Below, one piece after another: positions 48,201 through 61,095 of a stretch of DNA of 64,000 nucleotides. This stretch comes from Mangifera indica (lineage: Eukaryota > Streptophyta > Magnoliopsida > Sapindales > Anacardiaceae), in the NCBI RefSeq assembly GCF_011075055.1, contig NC_058137.1:19391463-19455462 (forward strand), in the 5' to 3' direction. Made by a program: the position numbers and the translations under genes. The notes under the pieces were generated by a model. The model saw only the letters and a program-made list of their open reading frames with translations. It did no database searches and was not told the DNA's origin. Each line of letters starts with the position of its first letter. Within the stretch, counting starts at the first letter, position 1.

Positions 48201-51200
48201 AAAGTTATTATTATTATTATTATAATAATTTGTTTGCGGTTCTATTCCTTTATGGGACTTCAACCACAGGATTTGCTCCTGCTGACTCAAAAAAAGCTAT
48301 GGCATCCGTTCAAACGGCTGCATCTGTATCAGAAGGTACTATATGTTGCTCATTTTTCTTCCCATAATTTTTGTTAGTACTTACTGTCATGATTTATTCT
48401 TCCAAACAAAGATGCTTTAGTTTTTTCATAAATGGAGATTAATTGAGCTGCTGCTATGTTGTAAATGGCCAGCACTCGCTATGAACTGCTATATGACTGT
48501 CAAATTTGTTCATCAGTCTGTATTAATTTGTATGAGGACTGCTTCTTATTCTTCTATTAAGTCATGAGGTTTGCTTCTTTTTTGCATCAACTGTTATGTA
48601 AAATCCCATGATGCATGACTAGCTTCTTTGGCTTAACCCAGAAGAAGACAAATAAGAAATTTAGTGTGATATTCATATCTACATTATTTAAGGGTTATCT
48701 TACTTCAAAAATGTTTTAGTGACAGGGTAGAATGTTATAGAACTCCATAAAGGCTCATAGCATTCCCTTTCTTGAATGTCTTTATTTCTCTGTATTTGTC
48801 TACTATGGTGAATGTGCAAAATTACATTTTAATGGCTAAACAGAGTATCAACTATGGGTATGTGTTTGCTTCTTCAAGTATTCACTTTTTTTGAGTTTTT
48901 TTTTTTCTTACAACAAACTCATTTGCTTGTGGAGTTTTCAATAATTTCAGTGTTAGAGATATCTGGCATAGGGTTAATGAAAATGGATTTAAAAATAGTA
49001 TTCTTTCTGTATGATCATATTCGATATTAGAATTTTTTGATATCATAAGATAAAGTGAATTCAACCTTGCATCACACAGTATCTACCCAGTAGGAAACCC
49101 AAAATTTCTTTTTTTGTTTTCTCTTTGCAACGCAAGTAAATTTGCTATTGGACAGCCAACAGCCTATAGATTTAGCGATTTAATGTTATTTTTCTATTTT
49201 CTTGATATTTATATTTTATTTTTTTTCTTAATTTGAATGGAGTCAACTTCCTTGTTTTGGTTGATCTACTTTCATCTTAGGTATTCATTTCATTTCTTGT
49301 TTAGTTATTTTTACTTTCTAGATTAGGTCCTGCCAACTATGAGTACAGACCTAAGTTAATTATTATTTGGAAGTCTTTTATATGAACTGATCTTTGAGAA
49401 TCATGATCAGTTTCTCCCACTTTTCTCCATCAATTTCCCTCCTTTCTTGTTCTTGTATGATCCGTATCTAAATGTTCACTTAATCTCTTTCTATATTATA
49501 TGAGATCTGCAATTCAAAAATTCTGCTTATCACTGAGAAATAGAATATTCAATCTTTAGGGGCTTTGATTTAAGCACTGGTTTCTTTTGGTGCAGATTCA
49601 GAAGCTTCAGTTATTGGTGATGATGTGCCAATTGGAATAGAAGCTATCCATAATCAAGGCTCTGGCAAATTGTCAAAGTGAGTGGCTTTTGCCTCCATGT
49701 TTTTATGCCTCTTTTATGACTCATAAATGTATTGGCATCCCTAATATGGATAAACTTGTATTTTTAAGCAATTTTTGTTTTTAAATTTGAAAAAAATATT
49801 AAAATGAAGTAAAAGAAGTGTCTTCAGTCTGTTATGGCTTATTAATTGTCAAAGCATCTAATGTTTTGTTTTTCTTATCCAAATCTTTTTTCGTTGAATT
49901 CAAATTATAATAATGATATCTGAACATCAGTTGCCACCTACCTAGTGGTACCAAAAGGTTCATTGAGAAAATGCCAATGATTTTCAGATTGTAGGACTAA
50001 ACAATCTATGTCATGATTCCCGATATCTGGAAGCAGGATAATGACAGAACTGGTTTTTTACAAGTTGAATAATTTAAGTACAACATTTAATTTCCCACCT
50101 TGAACAACCCAGTAAAAAAGGGCAAAAAAGAGTGCATGGTTGATATTACAGTGATACAGCTTTGATATCATTACATGAAAGCTCTTATGGTCTGAGCCAA
50201 ATGGCTTTAGCCTATACATTTTTACTTTTGAACTTCCAATCATGATTCCCGATATCTGGAAGCAGGATAATGACAGAACTGGTTTTTTACAAGTTGAATA
50301 ATTTAAGTACAACATTTAATTTCCCACCTTGAACAACCCAGTAAAAAAGGGCAAAAAAGAGTGCATGGTTGATATTACAGTGATACAGCTTTGATATCAT
50401 TACATGAAAGCTCTTATGGTCTGAGCCAAATGGCTTTAGCCTATACATTTTTACTTTTGAACTTCCAATCTGAAATGTTTTGGATATAAAGAGGTGGTGC
50501 AGGCAAGGCAAGGACCACATTAATATTAGGGCAATTTAGACACTATAATGATGCTGGCTCATGTGAATATTGAGTCAAACCCTTATAAAATATTCTGGGC
50601 TATGGCACAACAGGTGACTGTGTTTTCTGTCTTGTGCAAAGCCATCTCTGTCAACATATTCTAAGGATTAGATATCCTCCTGCCTCTTGGTTTTCTAATG
50701 ACCAATTTGATGAACATTGAATTACACATGATAAAATTAACCTGGAAGGGAGATTTCAAATTTAAACTCCATTATCATTTATCCTATTCTTCCTAACTAT
50801 AACTCTCTTCCATATGGCAGGTTGACAGGTTTATCCATTTTGAATCAATTCTCTCGATTTGCAAAAGATATGAAAGTCCTTTTGTGCGATGAAGTTTATG
50901 TTGTAAATGTTCTAGGTATCTTCTGAATATTCTCTAGCTCGATGATTTGCCATTAATAAATATAGGCACCATCAATATTATACCATGCACTGTGATCTTG
51001 ATCTTCTTGGGCTTTTCTTACCTCGTTGAAACCCTTATTATGGTTTGCATTTGTTGTGTATGTGTTTTCTTGATAATTCCTGTAACCTCCAACATGTAAT
51101 GCATGGCCTTTTTGCAATTGCATTTGATGAAGTGGTTGTATTATAAATTTTGTGAATGTGGACATCTTTTAATTTGTTAATTGGTTGGCAGGCTACATAT

Positions 51201-54200
51201 CCTACAACTTTGTGATTGGAGCATACTCATATTGGGGACCAAAGGCTGGTTATAATATCTATCACATGGTATGATAACCTGTAATTCTGATTTTGTTTCA
51301 TTTACTATAATCTGATTACATCCTAAAGTATTTTTTTTTTGTATAAATTTCAATTTTATCTTTGAGATATGTAGTTGAACTGATTAAAATTTTGGTTATT
51401 TTAAAAGAGTAATGCAGATATGATGTTTGGAGGCATAACGATTGTTTGTGGAATTCTGGGAACAATAACTGGAGGCCTTATTCTTGATCGCATGAGTTCA
51501 ACAATCTCAAATGCTTTCAAGGTAAGTTCTGTTCTCGAGCATCACAAAAATATGTTACATCTGTGCATCCTTTTAATGCATATCTGAAAAAATTTTATGG
51601 GAAAAAATTTCTCTTGCATTAATAGGATATTTTACCTTGGCAAAGAGTTAGTAAGTTGTTTTCTGGGTTTATTAAATATTGAACTTGTATCTCATATCTA
51701 GTTTCTGAGACATTACTCCGCTTCTTTTACAGCTTCTTTCTGCAGCAACGTTTCTTGGTGCAATTTTTTGCTTTTCTGCTTTTTGTCTAAAAGGCTTGTT
51801 TGGTTTCATAGCTCTATTTTCAGTGGGTGAACTACTAATCTTTGCCACACAGGTACTATTATGGTTGAGTTGGATTTAGAATTCTCTCTTTCCAGTGCAT
51901 GCTCTGCATCCTTTAATGTTTGTTTTGGATTATTAATAAAGAGTCAAATGTAAGTTTCGAGTGGAAGCTTATCTTGTTAGTTGACAATTAGCACTCACTT
52001 ATAAATTAATGACCATATTAAGAGTTTTGAATGATTATCAAGACAATGTCTGATCTGTGACTTGTGTTAAAAACAAATACATAGCAACGAACCCACCCTG
52101 TGTGGTTGCCATATTACCTTATTCAAATATGCACCAGATTGCTTTTTGTGCTAAATTTTGAAACTTGGAATTGGATGGAGAAGTGATATATCTGTATCAT
52201 TGCTTGGTCTTCAGCAATAACACAGGTCCACAGCTGATTGAGAATAGGAAAAATACAAACAAGTTTAACTCTTTACATGCTGTAGCAAATTAATCATCTC
52301 TCCTTTAAACTGAAACTGAAAAGTCCTTTCCGATTAAGAAGCACAAAGAAAAAGAAAGTATTGAAATTCCTTAACAACCAAATTCAAAATGGAAGCAAAA
52401 AGGTGAACTCTACTCACAACTTGCTGTCCCTTTGTTCTTTTCTTTCCTTAAAAGCTGGTTATTTTGTTCCTACCCAAATCACTCAAATACTTGCTGAAAC
52501 AATGCATCTCCGAAGAGTTTTGCCTGCTCTGTGTTTTATAGCAATAATTTAAATTAGCTGCTGAGCATATAGAAGGGAATGCACTTGGTGAAATCGCAAT
52601 TTTCCATTTTATCTTTGTTGGAAGGCTTTATAGTGGTGTCTAATTTTTTGTTTTAGTTATTGGGTTAATCATTTATGCTTATTTACACTGTCATTGATTA
52701 TGAGTTTTTACTCTTTTGGGCTATCATTAATATTATCTCCTCACTTTCAAATAATATCAATAACTCAGATTTTTTATCAACAATGTGGTATTGCTTTCGC
52801 AGGCTCCAGTTAATTATGTATGTCTCCATTGTGTCAAACCAAGTTTGAGACCATTATCTATGGCTATATCTACTGTTTCCATTCACATCTTTGGTGATGT
52901 GCCTTCCTCACCACTTGTTGGCGTCTTCCAGGTCTGCCTTCAAACTCCTGCTAACTTGTGCTTTTGAGAAAGTGAGAATAATATGTCTGATATCTGAGAT
53001 ATCTCTTTTATGCATCCGTGCTTTAATTAGGTTTTTGTTTTTAATGGATCTTTCGTGATAAATAATTTACTGCTGAAAGATATAATTTTATTTGTTTGCA
53101 ACAAGTTTCTATGTGAGTGCATACTGTCCTCAAATTGTTTTGAAGTTCAACAGAATTAACTGAAGAAATGTTTTTTTTTTTTTGGTGGATGGTTGACTTT
53201 ATGGTGCTTATAAAATGATGGTAACAACATTCAAGAATTCTCCTAGTAGAGATTTCCATGGATGATCAAACATTTATTTACTTTGTGCTCCTGTGTGAAT
53301 AAATTTATTAAAAGATAACAGAGAAAATGAGCGAATCAGTATAAAAAAAAAATTGTTTATTGAGTAATTGAGTTAATGAAGGAAATGCACAACATGAAGA
53401 ATGTGATCCTCATTTCTCAGTTCTCGTTATTTCCTACTTTCATGCTTGCGTATTCTGGTGTCACCAAATGATGTCTTTCTAAAGTTCACTCTCTGCTTGC
53501 TTTATGTCTTGATGGTCCCTATGGTTTTGCAAAGAAACATTATTAACATCAATGTCATAGGGACCACAATGTTTCTCTCTTCAGCCGGAGGATGATATAT
53601 CCTGGCTTGGCTTATCTGCATAGCATCTTAGTCTACATTGCATATTTTCTGCCTTTATTTTATTTTTTTGCATTATCTTAACTTAAACAAATATCTTTTG
53701 TAGGATCATGTTAACAATTGGAGGAAAACTGCACTTGTTCTGACATCAGTATTTTTCCTTGCTGCTGGAATATGGTTTATTGGTGAGCAAAGTGACTATT
53801 GGTTATATTCATTGTTTGACTAGATCTCTTGATCCTTGTGAGAACATTTCATGTCTGAGTTAATTATTTATCACATATATAACTGGTGCTAAAATCAAAT
53901 CTTCATTTCACAAAGAAATTTTTTTTTGGGGGCAAAAATGAAATCTTTGCCAATATATGGTAGGTTCAAATTACATAAGAGTTGAATATTTTAATTCACA
54001 CTACTACATTTTCTCTTTTGATGTCAGTTTTATACACCCAAAAATTGAATCAATCACGTTTCTACAATTAGAGTGCTACCACTCAATTATCATTATAATT
54101 GAATATTTAATGGTAGATCCATAAAAACATATATTTTGAACAGGTAAACTTTCTTTTAACACAATTGCCTCAAAATAGCTCCAGTGGATATGTAAACTTT

Positions 54201-54431
54201 GCTTTAAACACATGAACAACTGCTATGATAAATTTTTGGCCTGTGAATTTTGATGGTGCTTGCCCATTGATGATAGTTTAAGAAGGATTTTCTTACTTGG
54301 ACACTATTACAGGAATTTTTCTGAAGAGTGTGGACAGGTTTGATGAAGATGGTGAAAATCAAGCATCCGCACATTCAAAGGCCAACTTGAAGCCATTGCT
54401 CAGTGGAGAGGACCAATGTGTTGAGGCATAA
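45275..54431 (+). CDS. SPNS: spinster-like major facilitator (probable sphingolipid transporter), up to 560 aa, 16 exons
   Basis: Spinster proteins are 12-helix MFS carriers linked to sphingolipid or lysolipid transport; in plants they are annotated as spinster homologues, substrate unproven. Exons: 45275-45483, 45990-46121, 46503-46604, 47030-47134, 47211-47286, 47417-47491, 48073-48175, 48270-48335, 49596-49677, 50821-50915, 51192-51268, 51408-51521, 51733-51852, 52803-52931, 53704-53782, 54313-54431. They sum to 1683 nt in one frame with GT-AG introns. Helix 1 reads FMFCVINMVNYVDRGAIASN. The motif-A loop SLAKSHNPFRLIGVGLSVW, VGVGEASFISLAAPFIDD and YMCIPTGVAVGYVYGG are family hallmarks. The C-terminal tail is hydrophilic. 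The Met at 45275 is the longest choice. Met 45335 or 45425 would give lengths nearer the usual 490-530, so the start is open. It appears intact. Confidence 0.94.
50012..50469. repeat. 229-bp perfect tandem duplication inside transporter intron 9
   Basis: The block beginning CATGATTCCCGATATCTGG occurs at 50012-50240 and again at 50241-50469, head to tail, with no difference that I can see. It lies in the intron between exons 9 and 10 and does not touch splice signals. The identical 77-85 codon antisense frames found in both copies are a by-product of the duplication. Confidence 0.93.
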
Positions 54432-55594
54432 ATTCTTCATTCATGATTTCAGTTGCAACTTTGCCTACAACTTTATAACATGCATAATCTGAAAGGAATG
54501 ACGTGTTTTTATTTTGTTGCCAGTGCCTTAACTGGTTAATGAAGTTGGGAATTCGATTGAGGTTAGTTTCTTTAGGCTTTATACCAGTTTGTAACAGAGT
54601 CAAATGTACAATGATATGATCTTGTTGGGAAGCAACCTCTGCTCATGTAATTAGTTGAATAGAATATGTTCCCGCTTAGAAGAGCTTCAAAACTCTTTGA
54701 TCTTACTGGTATGAGTTCTGGTGCTGCTTTGAAGTGTTGTGATGTGAAGCCCCTTTGTCAATCATCTTGTTGGAACGATAAAGATTGGCTTACTCCCACA
54801 TGTGAATATTACTGATATGTAAGACTATTTGTACAAATCCATGTGAAGTCAGAAAATGGGAGTTAAAGTTGTAGGGTTTTCAGATATAGTATGTTATGTA
54901 TCTGATATAATTCAGCACTTTTTTCTGGGTTTTTATTTTATTTTTTTTAAATTGTCCCAAACAACATTGTACATATGCATTAGTTTCTATGACAAATCAC
55001 CGTTCATCATGAAATGCTGTTTGAAAAATGTTAGCATTGTTTATTACAATTATGCTTAGGGGTAGGCTACATGGGAGTTAGGCTAAATGGCATGGTTTCT
55101 ATCATATACGTTATTCTTTTCATAGTTGTCGTATGCTAATTAAAAGCCCCTTGTTTATTGAATAATTATGGAAATCTGTTGTCAAGCACAACAAGATATA
55201 GTTTAGTTGAGTAAAGCAATATTTTTAGTAGCTACGCAATATTTAGCTTTGATTCACAACTTGATCGCAAAAATGGTTTGTCTGAGTTTAGTTTAAATTT
55301 GGTTTGAAAAACTATATTTTTTAATTTTTAAAAATTGTATTTAAAATTCATAACATATATTTATTAATTACCTGTTATATTTAAAGATAAAAAATATATA
55401 ATTATAACAGTATAAGTACAAAATTTAAAAATTTTGGAAAGTTTATTTAATATTTGACTTTACCCGAGTGATGAGTCCTCGCATCTTATTGGCTTGTTTG
55501 CAGACCTACCTGAGAATCCGTTTACATTTTTTACGAGCGCGAGTGATTTAACATACACCCCAGTAATTTTGGGCTTAACCGCTAAGTTAAACAA
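54432..55594. other. transporter 3' UTR and spacer
   Basis: The first ~400 bases are plausible 3' UTR. Beyond that, AT-rich spacer runs to the MULE. A slightly GC-richer patch near 55470-55560 (GAGTCCTCGCATCTTATTGG) has no recognised content. Confidence 0.45.
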
Positions 55595-55959
55595 GGGAGA
55601 CTAAATTAAATGATCATTTTACTTTTTTATTAATAAAAATGTCTATTTTTTTAATTCTTAAGCAAACATATCCATTTTCCCTATTCTTAAGCAAAAATGC
55701 TCTAAATTTTTTTAAAATACCAAAATTACCCTTAATCACATTTATATAAACTTTCTCACTCTCACTCTTATTATATACACCTCTCATATCACTTAAACAC
55801 TCACTCTCACTTTTATTTTACTCGATATCAATTACTACAGGTTCGTTTGAAAGGAAGAAATTCGTATTTTTGAATTCAAATCGAAACAAGTTATTTGTGA
55901 AAAAAATGTATTTATACGAATTTTAATTCAAAACTTAATTTTATTTGTTAAATCTAGTT

Positions 55960-56930
55960 TATATGTCATGTAAAAAAGGTATTTAAATATTAGATAATAA
56001 TTTTATGGTTAAATGAAGTGTTTGAAAAATATGTCATGTAAAGGATTTAAATAACATATTAAGAATAAATATGTATACTTTGATACAAGAGTGCTAAATA
56101 AAGTGTTAGATAATTATGAGGGCTAAAAAAATATTAAAAAAATATGAGACGTATTTTGATATTAAACATTGTAAGAACGTTTTAAATGAAATGTTAGGAA
56201 TAGATAAATGTATTTTGTTATAAGACAACATATAAGGGTGTTAAATAAAATGTTAGATAATTATGAAGGGTAAAATAAAATTTTAGAAAAATATGGGGGT
56301 ATTATGATATTACATAATATATGAAGGATTTAAATAATATGTTAAGAATAGATAGATGCATTTTGATATAAGACAACATACAAGGGTGTTAAATGAAAGA
56401 TTAGATAAGTATGGGAGCTAAATGAAATGGTACAAAAATATGGGGTATGTTGATATTACACAATATATGAAGGATTTCAAAAACATGTTAAGAATAGATA
56501 AATGCATTTTGATACAAGATAACATACAAGGGTGTTAAATGAAATGTTAGATAATTATAGGGGGGAAATATGAAATGTTAGAAAAATATGGGAGAATTTT
56601 GATATTAATCATTATACGACGATTTTAAATGATATATTAAGAATAGATAGATTCTTTTTTATATAAGACAACATACAAGAGTATAAAATTAAATGTTAGA
56701 TAATTATATGGGTAAATAAAATATTTAAAAGATATGAGAGGTATTTTAATATTAAACATTATAAGAACATTTTAAATGAAATGTTAAGAACAGATAGATG
56801 CATTTTGATACAAGATAATATATAAGAGTGTTAAATAAAATGTTAGATTATTATAGGGGTTAACGAAATATTAGAAAAATATTAGGGGTATTTTGATATT
56901 AATCATTGTAAAACTGTTTCAAATGGTTAT
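55960..56930. repeat. about 147-bp tandem array, 6-7 degenerate copies (left side of the MULE)
   Basis: The phrase AAATGTTAGATAATTAT recurs with the TTAGA word at 56106, 56253, 56401, 56547, 56696 and 56843 (spacing 146-149). Each copy also holds GTTAAGAATAGATAGATGCA and ACAACATACAAGGGTGTT. Copies differ by scattered substitutions. It lies between the left terminal repeat and the transposase start. Confidence 0.85.
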
Positions 56931-57049
56931 TGTGGACTTTTTCTTATAAATGATTAATTTTTTTCCAAAAGTTTGTCATTGTAGATTGATAATTAAATGA
57001 CTAGTTGTGTATTGATTCGTTACTGAGGAGAATGGATTCAAGGTGATGA

Positions 57050-59480
57050 CAACACAATGAAATATGTTGGAGGATCTAAAGAATTGATTCAAATTCCCTC
57101 TGGAATAATATTTGAGGGATTTATTCAGCTTTTGAAGGAGTCTTGCGGTCTTGATCTAACAAAAAACTACCTTTAACTATCTATGAAGTCAAGAAAAATT
57201 GAGCTCGACTATCCTGTACAGATCCAAAATGATAAAGATGTCCAAGGTCTTATTGATATGTCTTAATACTTACAGGAATGTATTCCTGTTTTTGTTACAT
57301 ATACCCTGATTGAAGGATAGGAGGAAGAAGAAGAAGAAGTAGAAGATGAAGATGAAGAAATTAATAAAGTGAAAAAAGAATACGATTTGGAAAACTTTAT
57401 TGATTTTAGTAATGATGCATTGTATATTGCAAACTCATGGGCTTATGGAGAGAAAAATAGGGTTTCCAATTGGAGTGACTTTGATGAAAATGACATGACT
57501 GATAATCCTTTTGAAGAGGCAGAGACCGAACATAAGCTATCTGTTACTAAGGGTATAAATAGTGTGCATCTTGAAGATCCTATTTCGGGTGGTGAAAATT
57601 ATTCTGAGCTATTTTTTGACAATGTCCCCACTGACCTGTTTAGTTGGCTTCTTGATTTTCTTTCATAGCCATCAACATCATCAAGTGATACCAGATTGAT
57701 CCGAAAGAATAATATTATAAAGTTTGGTGATATTTTTCATAATAAAGAACAATTGAAAGATGTTATGAAACAATTTGCCCTACAGAAAGAATTTTAATAC
57801 AAGGTAAAAAAGTTTGACATGGGGTGATGAAATTTTAAGTACGAGATTGAAAACTGTCAGTGGTATATATGTACATCCAAATCTAAGGTTGGTGAAGTCT
57901 TTCAAATCATTAAAATGAATCTAACCCACACATGTTCAATTGATCAAATAATGCCACATCACCGACAAGCTGAGGCCCGAGCTTTAGGCTAATTAATGAG
58001 GTCAAAGTTTATATTGATTCATCGAATTTATTGACCTAAAGAAATAATTATGGACATTGCTGACAGGTATAAAATTGACATTTTATATTTACTGGTTTGG
58101 CAAGCAAGAAATTGAGTTTTAAATTCACTGAGGGGCTTATTAGAAGAGTCATTTCTGCTCTTATCAGATTATTGCTATAATTTATAGCATACTAATCCGG
58201 GAACCGTTATCACTATTGAAATGGACGATGACCATTAATTTAAGTATTTTTTTCATGACATTAGGATGTTCTGTTTGTGCATTTAGAGAATATCTTCGAC
58301 TTGTTATTTGCATTGACACTGTTTTCCTTAAAGGTAGATATCTAGGTCATTTATTCCTTGCGGTGGGCTTTGATGGTAATAACCAGTTATACCTCTTTAG
58401 TTTCGGTGTTAGTAAAAAAAAAGACCATGATACGTGGTGTTGGTTTTTCCTAAAGATTAAAAAATGCATCAATGACATCCCTAAGTTGGCAATAATCTTA
58501 GATTGACATTATGTTATATACTTTGCAATGGCTGAAGTCTTTCTAGATGTCTACCATGGATGTCGTTGTCATCACCTTTTGTGTAACATGCAGACAAAGT
58601 ACAAACGAGACTCAAAGGTAATGTGTTTAAATATGTATACAATTTTTATTTTGTTTAATATAATGATAACTAATATTGTGGAGTCATTTAATGGCTTTGA
58701 GCGATTGAGTAGAGCACACTTTCCGGGGCATCGGTACAACATAATGACAACTAATATTGTGGAGTCATTTAATGGCTTTGTCAGACACGTATGGGGTTTG
58801 CCAATCACAATGCTCGTCAAGTTCATTTGTTGCACCTTGCAACGATAGTTTTATGAGAGAAGAAACCATGCAAGTACGTACCCAATTGTTAATAATTATG
58901 TATTTGAGCATGTATTTCTTCCCTTCTGTTTGTTGTTAACAGATGTGTTGTTAATATTTTTTCAAATTACAGATGAATGCCCTAATTTTGTCACCCCTTG
59001 GACGGAGAAGAAGATCAGTTGTCGTTTGTCAAAGTCTGCATGCTTGGAAGTTTTGTTAATTACACCTCTTTGGTATCAAGTTGTTGGTTTTGGTAGATAC
59101 ATGATTATTGTGGACTTCTATGAAATGTCTTGTACATGTATAAAGTTTCAGCTTTCACGTATTCTATGCAAGCATGTCATTGCTGTTGCAAGACACATGA
59201 GACTCACAAATGTTAATACATGGGTTCATCCATTCTTCTGAACTGAGTTCTACTGTGCAATATATGAGGAACTTGTCAATCCTCTTGGAAACCAATCAAA
59301 ATGGTTGATGCACCAGAAGAAAGAGTTATCCTATCCTCCATTCTCGATAGTCATTGACCAGGTCACCCTTCTAACAAAAGAAAGAAATGCATGCACTAAC
59401 ACTCCAAAAAATTTGATATCTAGTAGACGAAGGACATGCCCAAAATATGTCCTCTCAAATAGTCGAAGCTAATTCGGGGT
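57050..59480 (+). pseudogene. MuDR-type transposase, broken
   Basis: The family's parts appear in order. An N-terminal PB1-like block starts MKYVGGSKELIQIPSG at 57059. An acidic linker follows (EEEEEEVEDEDEE near 57320). The DNA-binding MuDR domain spans about 57710-57990 (FGDIFHNKEQLKDVMKQFAL, CQWYICTSK, LTHTCSID). The MULE catalytic domain begins about 58280 (VICIDTVFLKGRYLGHLFLA, AVGFDGNNQLYLFSFGV). Its later part is TNIVESFNGFVRHVWGLPI. The SWIM finger SCTCIKFQLSRILCKHVIAV lies near 59130-59190, with a C-terminal tail to about 59480. Stops or frameshifts occur near 57176, 57264, 57318, 57666, 57796, 57990, 58040, 58504 and 58847. The NIVESFNG segment is duplicated (58660-58780), unlike the family norm. 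Non-functional. Confidence 0.85.
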
Positions 59481-59744
59481 CAGTGTTGACCTAATCTTGG
59501 ACAACGTGGTGCGCTGTGCACGACATATAACCTCTGCCCCAAAGTGTCTCAACTAGTTAGAGATTCGTAGCTCGCCTTCCACAAGTTTTTTTTTTATGAG
59601 AAGTATCCTGCAAAAAATTTTGAAATTTGTAAGACATTCATAAAAAATAGATACATAAACAAATGTGGAAATAAAAAATAAAAAAAATATAGAAAGATAA
59701 AAAATAGAAAAACAATCAAAACAAAAATGACAAAAATCTGAAAA

Positions 59745-61095
59745 ATGAAACTGAAATTTTTATTCTACTCGTTGAAATATCATAGAATATTAATAATCCA
59801 AAAACCACTTAGAAATCTGAAGAACACGAATTGATACATCCTAAAATGGGGAACATTGAAAAAAAATGGAAATGAAATTCAAATTGTATATGTCAAAATA
59901 TCCTAGAATGCCAACATTTGAGAAATCGATTGAAAATCTGAAAAATATGAGTTAATCTATCTTAAAATGGCGAAAATAAAAAAGACGCAACTAAAATTTG
60001 AATTCTATATGTTGAAATACCTTAGAATGTCAATAATTAAAATATCATTTGAAAATCTAAAAATACGAGTTGATATATCGTAAAATAACAAAATTTAAAA
60101 AAAAAACAGAACTAAAATTCGAATTCTATACATTGAAATATCTTAGAATATCAAAAATAAAAAAATCATTCAAAAATCTAAAAAATATGTGTCGATCTAG
60201 CCTAAAATGGCAAAAATAAAAAAAATGGAACTAAAATTTGAATTCTATACGTTGAAATACCCTAGAATGTCAACAATTAAAAAATCATTTGAAAATTTGA
60301 AAAATACGAGTCGATTTATCCTAAAATGGCGAAAATAAAAAAACAATAACTGAAATTCAAATTCTATATATTGAAATATCCTGAAATGTCAACAATAAAA
60401 AAATCATACAAAAATTTGAAAATACGAGTCGATATATAGAAAAATGATGAAATTCAAAAAAATGAAACTGAAATTCGAATTCTATACGTTAAAATATCCT
60501 AGAATGTCAACAATTAAAAAATCGTTCGAAAATCTAAAAAATACAAGTTGATTATCCTAAAATGGTGAAATTCGAAATAACAGAATTGAAATTCAAATTC
60601 TATGAGTTGAAATACCTTAGAATGCCAACAATAGAGAAATTATTCGAAAATTTGAAAAATACGAGTTGATCTATCCTAAAATGGTAAAAATAAAAAAAAA
60701 AGAACTGAAATTCGAATTCTATACGTTGAAATACCTTAGAATGTCAATAATAAAAAAATCGTTTGAAAATCTGAAAAATACGAGTCTAGATATCTTAAAA
60801 CGGTGAAAATTGAAAAAACGGAACTGAAATTCGAAAATAAGAGTCAAAATATCCTAAAATGATAAAAATTGAAAAACGAAACTGAAATTCGAAAATATAT
60901 CCTAAAATGGCAAGAAACAAAAAAACTGAAATATCAATAAAAAATTTTGTCATTACATCGTAAAATATGCCTAAAAAAGCATACAAATGAAAAATCGAAT
61001 GTCAAATTCGAATACTATATATCGAAAAACCCTAAAACATGAAAAATAGATATAAAATTCGAAACTATACATTAAAAAACCCTAGATATGGAAAA
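59745..61095. repeat. about 120-bp tandem array, about nine copies plus decayed ones (right side of the MULE)
   Basis: The phrase GAATTCTATACGTTGAAATA recurs near 59999, 60120, 60240, 60360, 60479, 60598 and 60716, with earlier diverged copies near 59760 and 59882. Each copy continues with CCTTAGAATGTCAA, a run of A, GAAAATCTGAAAAATACGAG and ATCCTAAAATGGC. After 60820 units shorten and decay. It is unrelated in sequence to the 147-bp array on the other side. Confidence 0.87.

Noticed and set aside
50058..50520. Two near-identical minus-strand frames ending in the same peptide
   Set aside because: They result from the 229-bp tandem duplication in an intron and match no family that I know.
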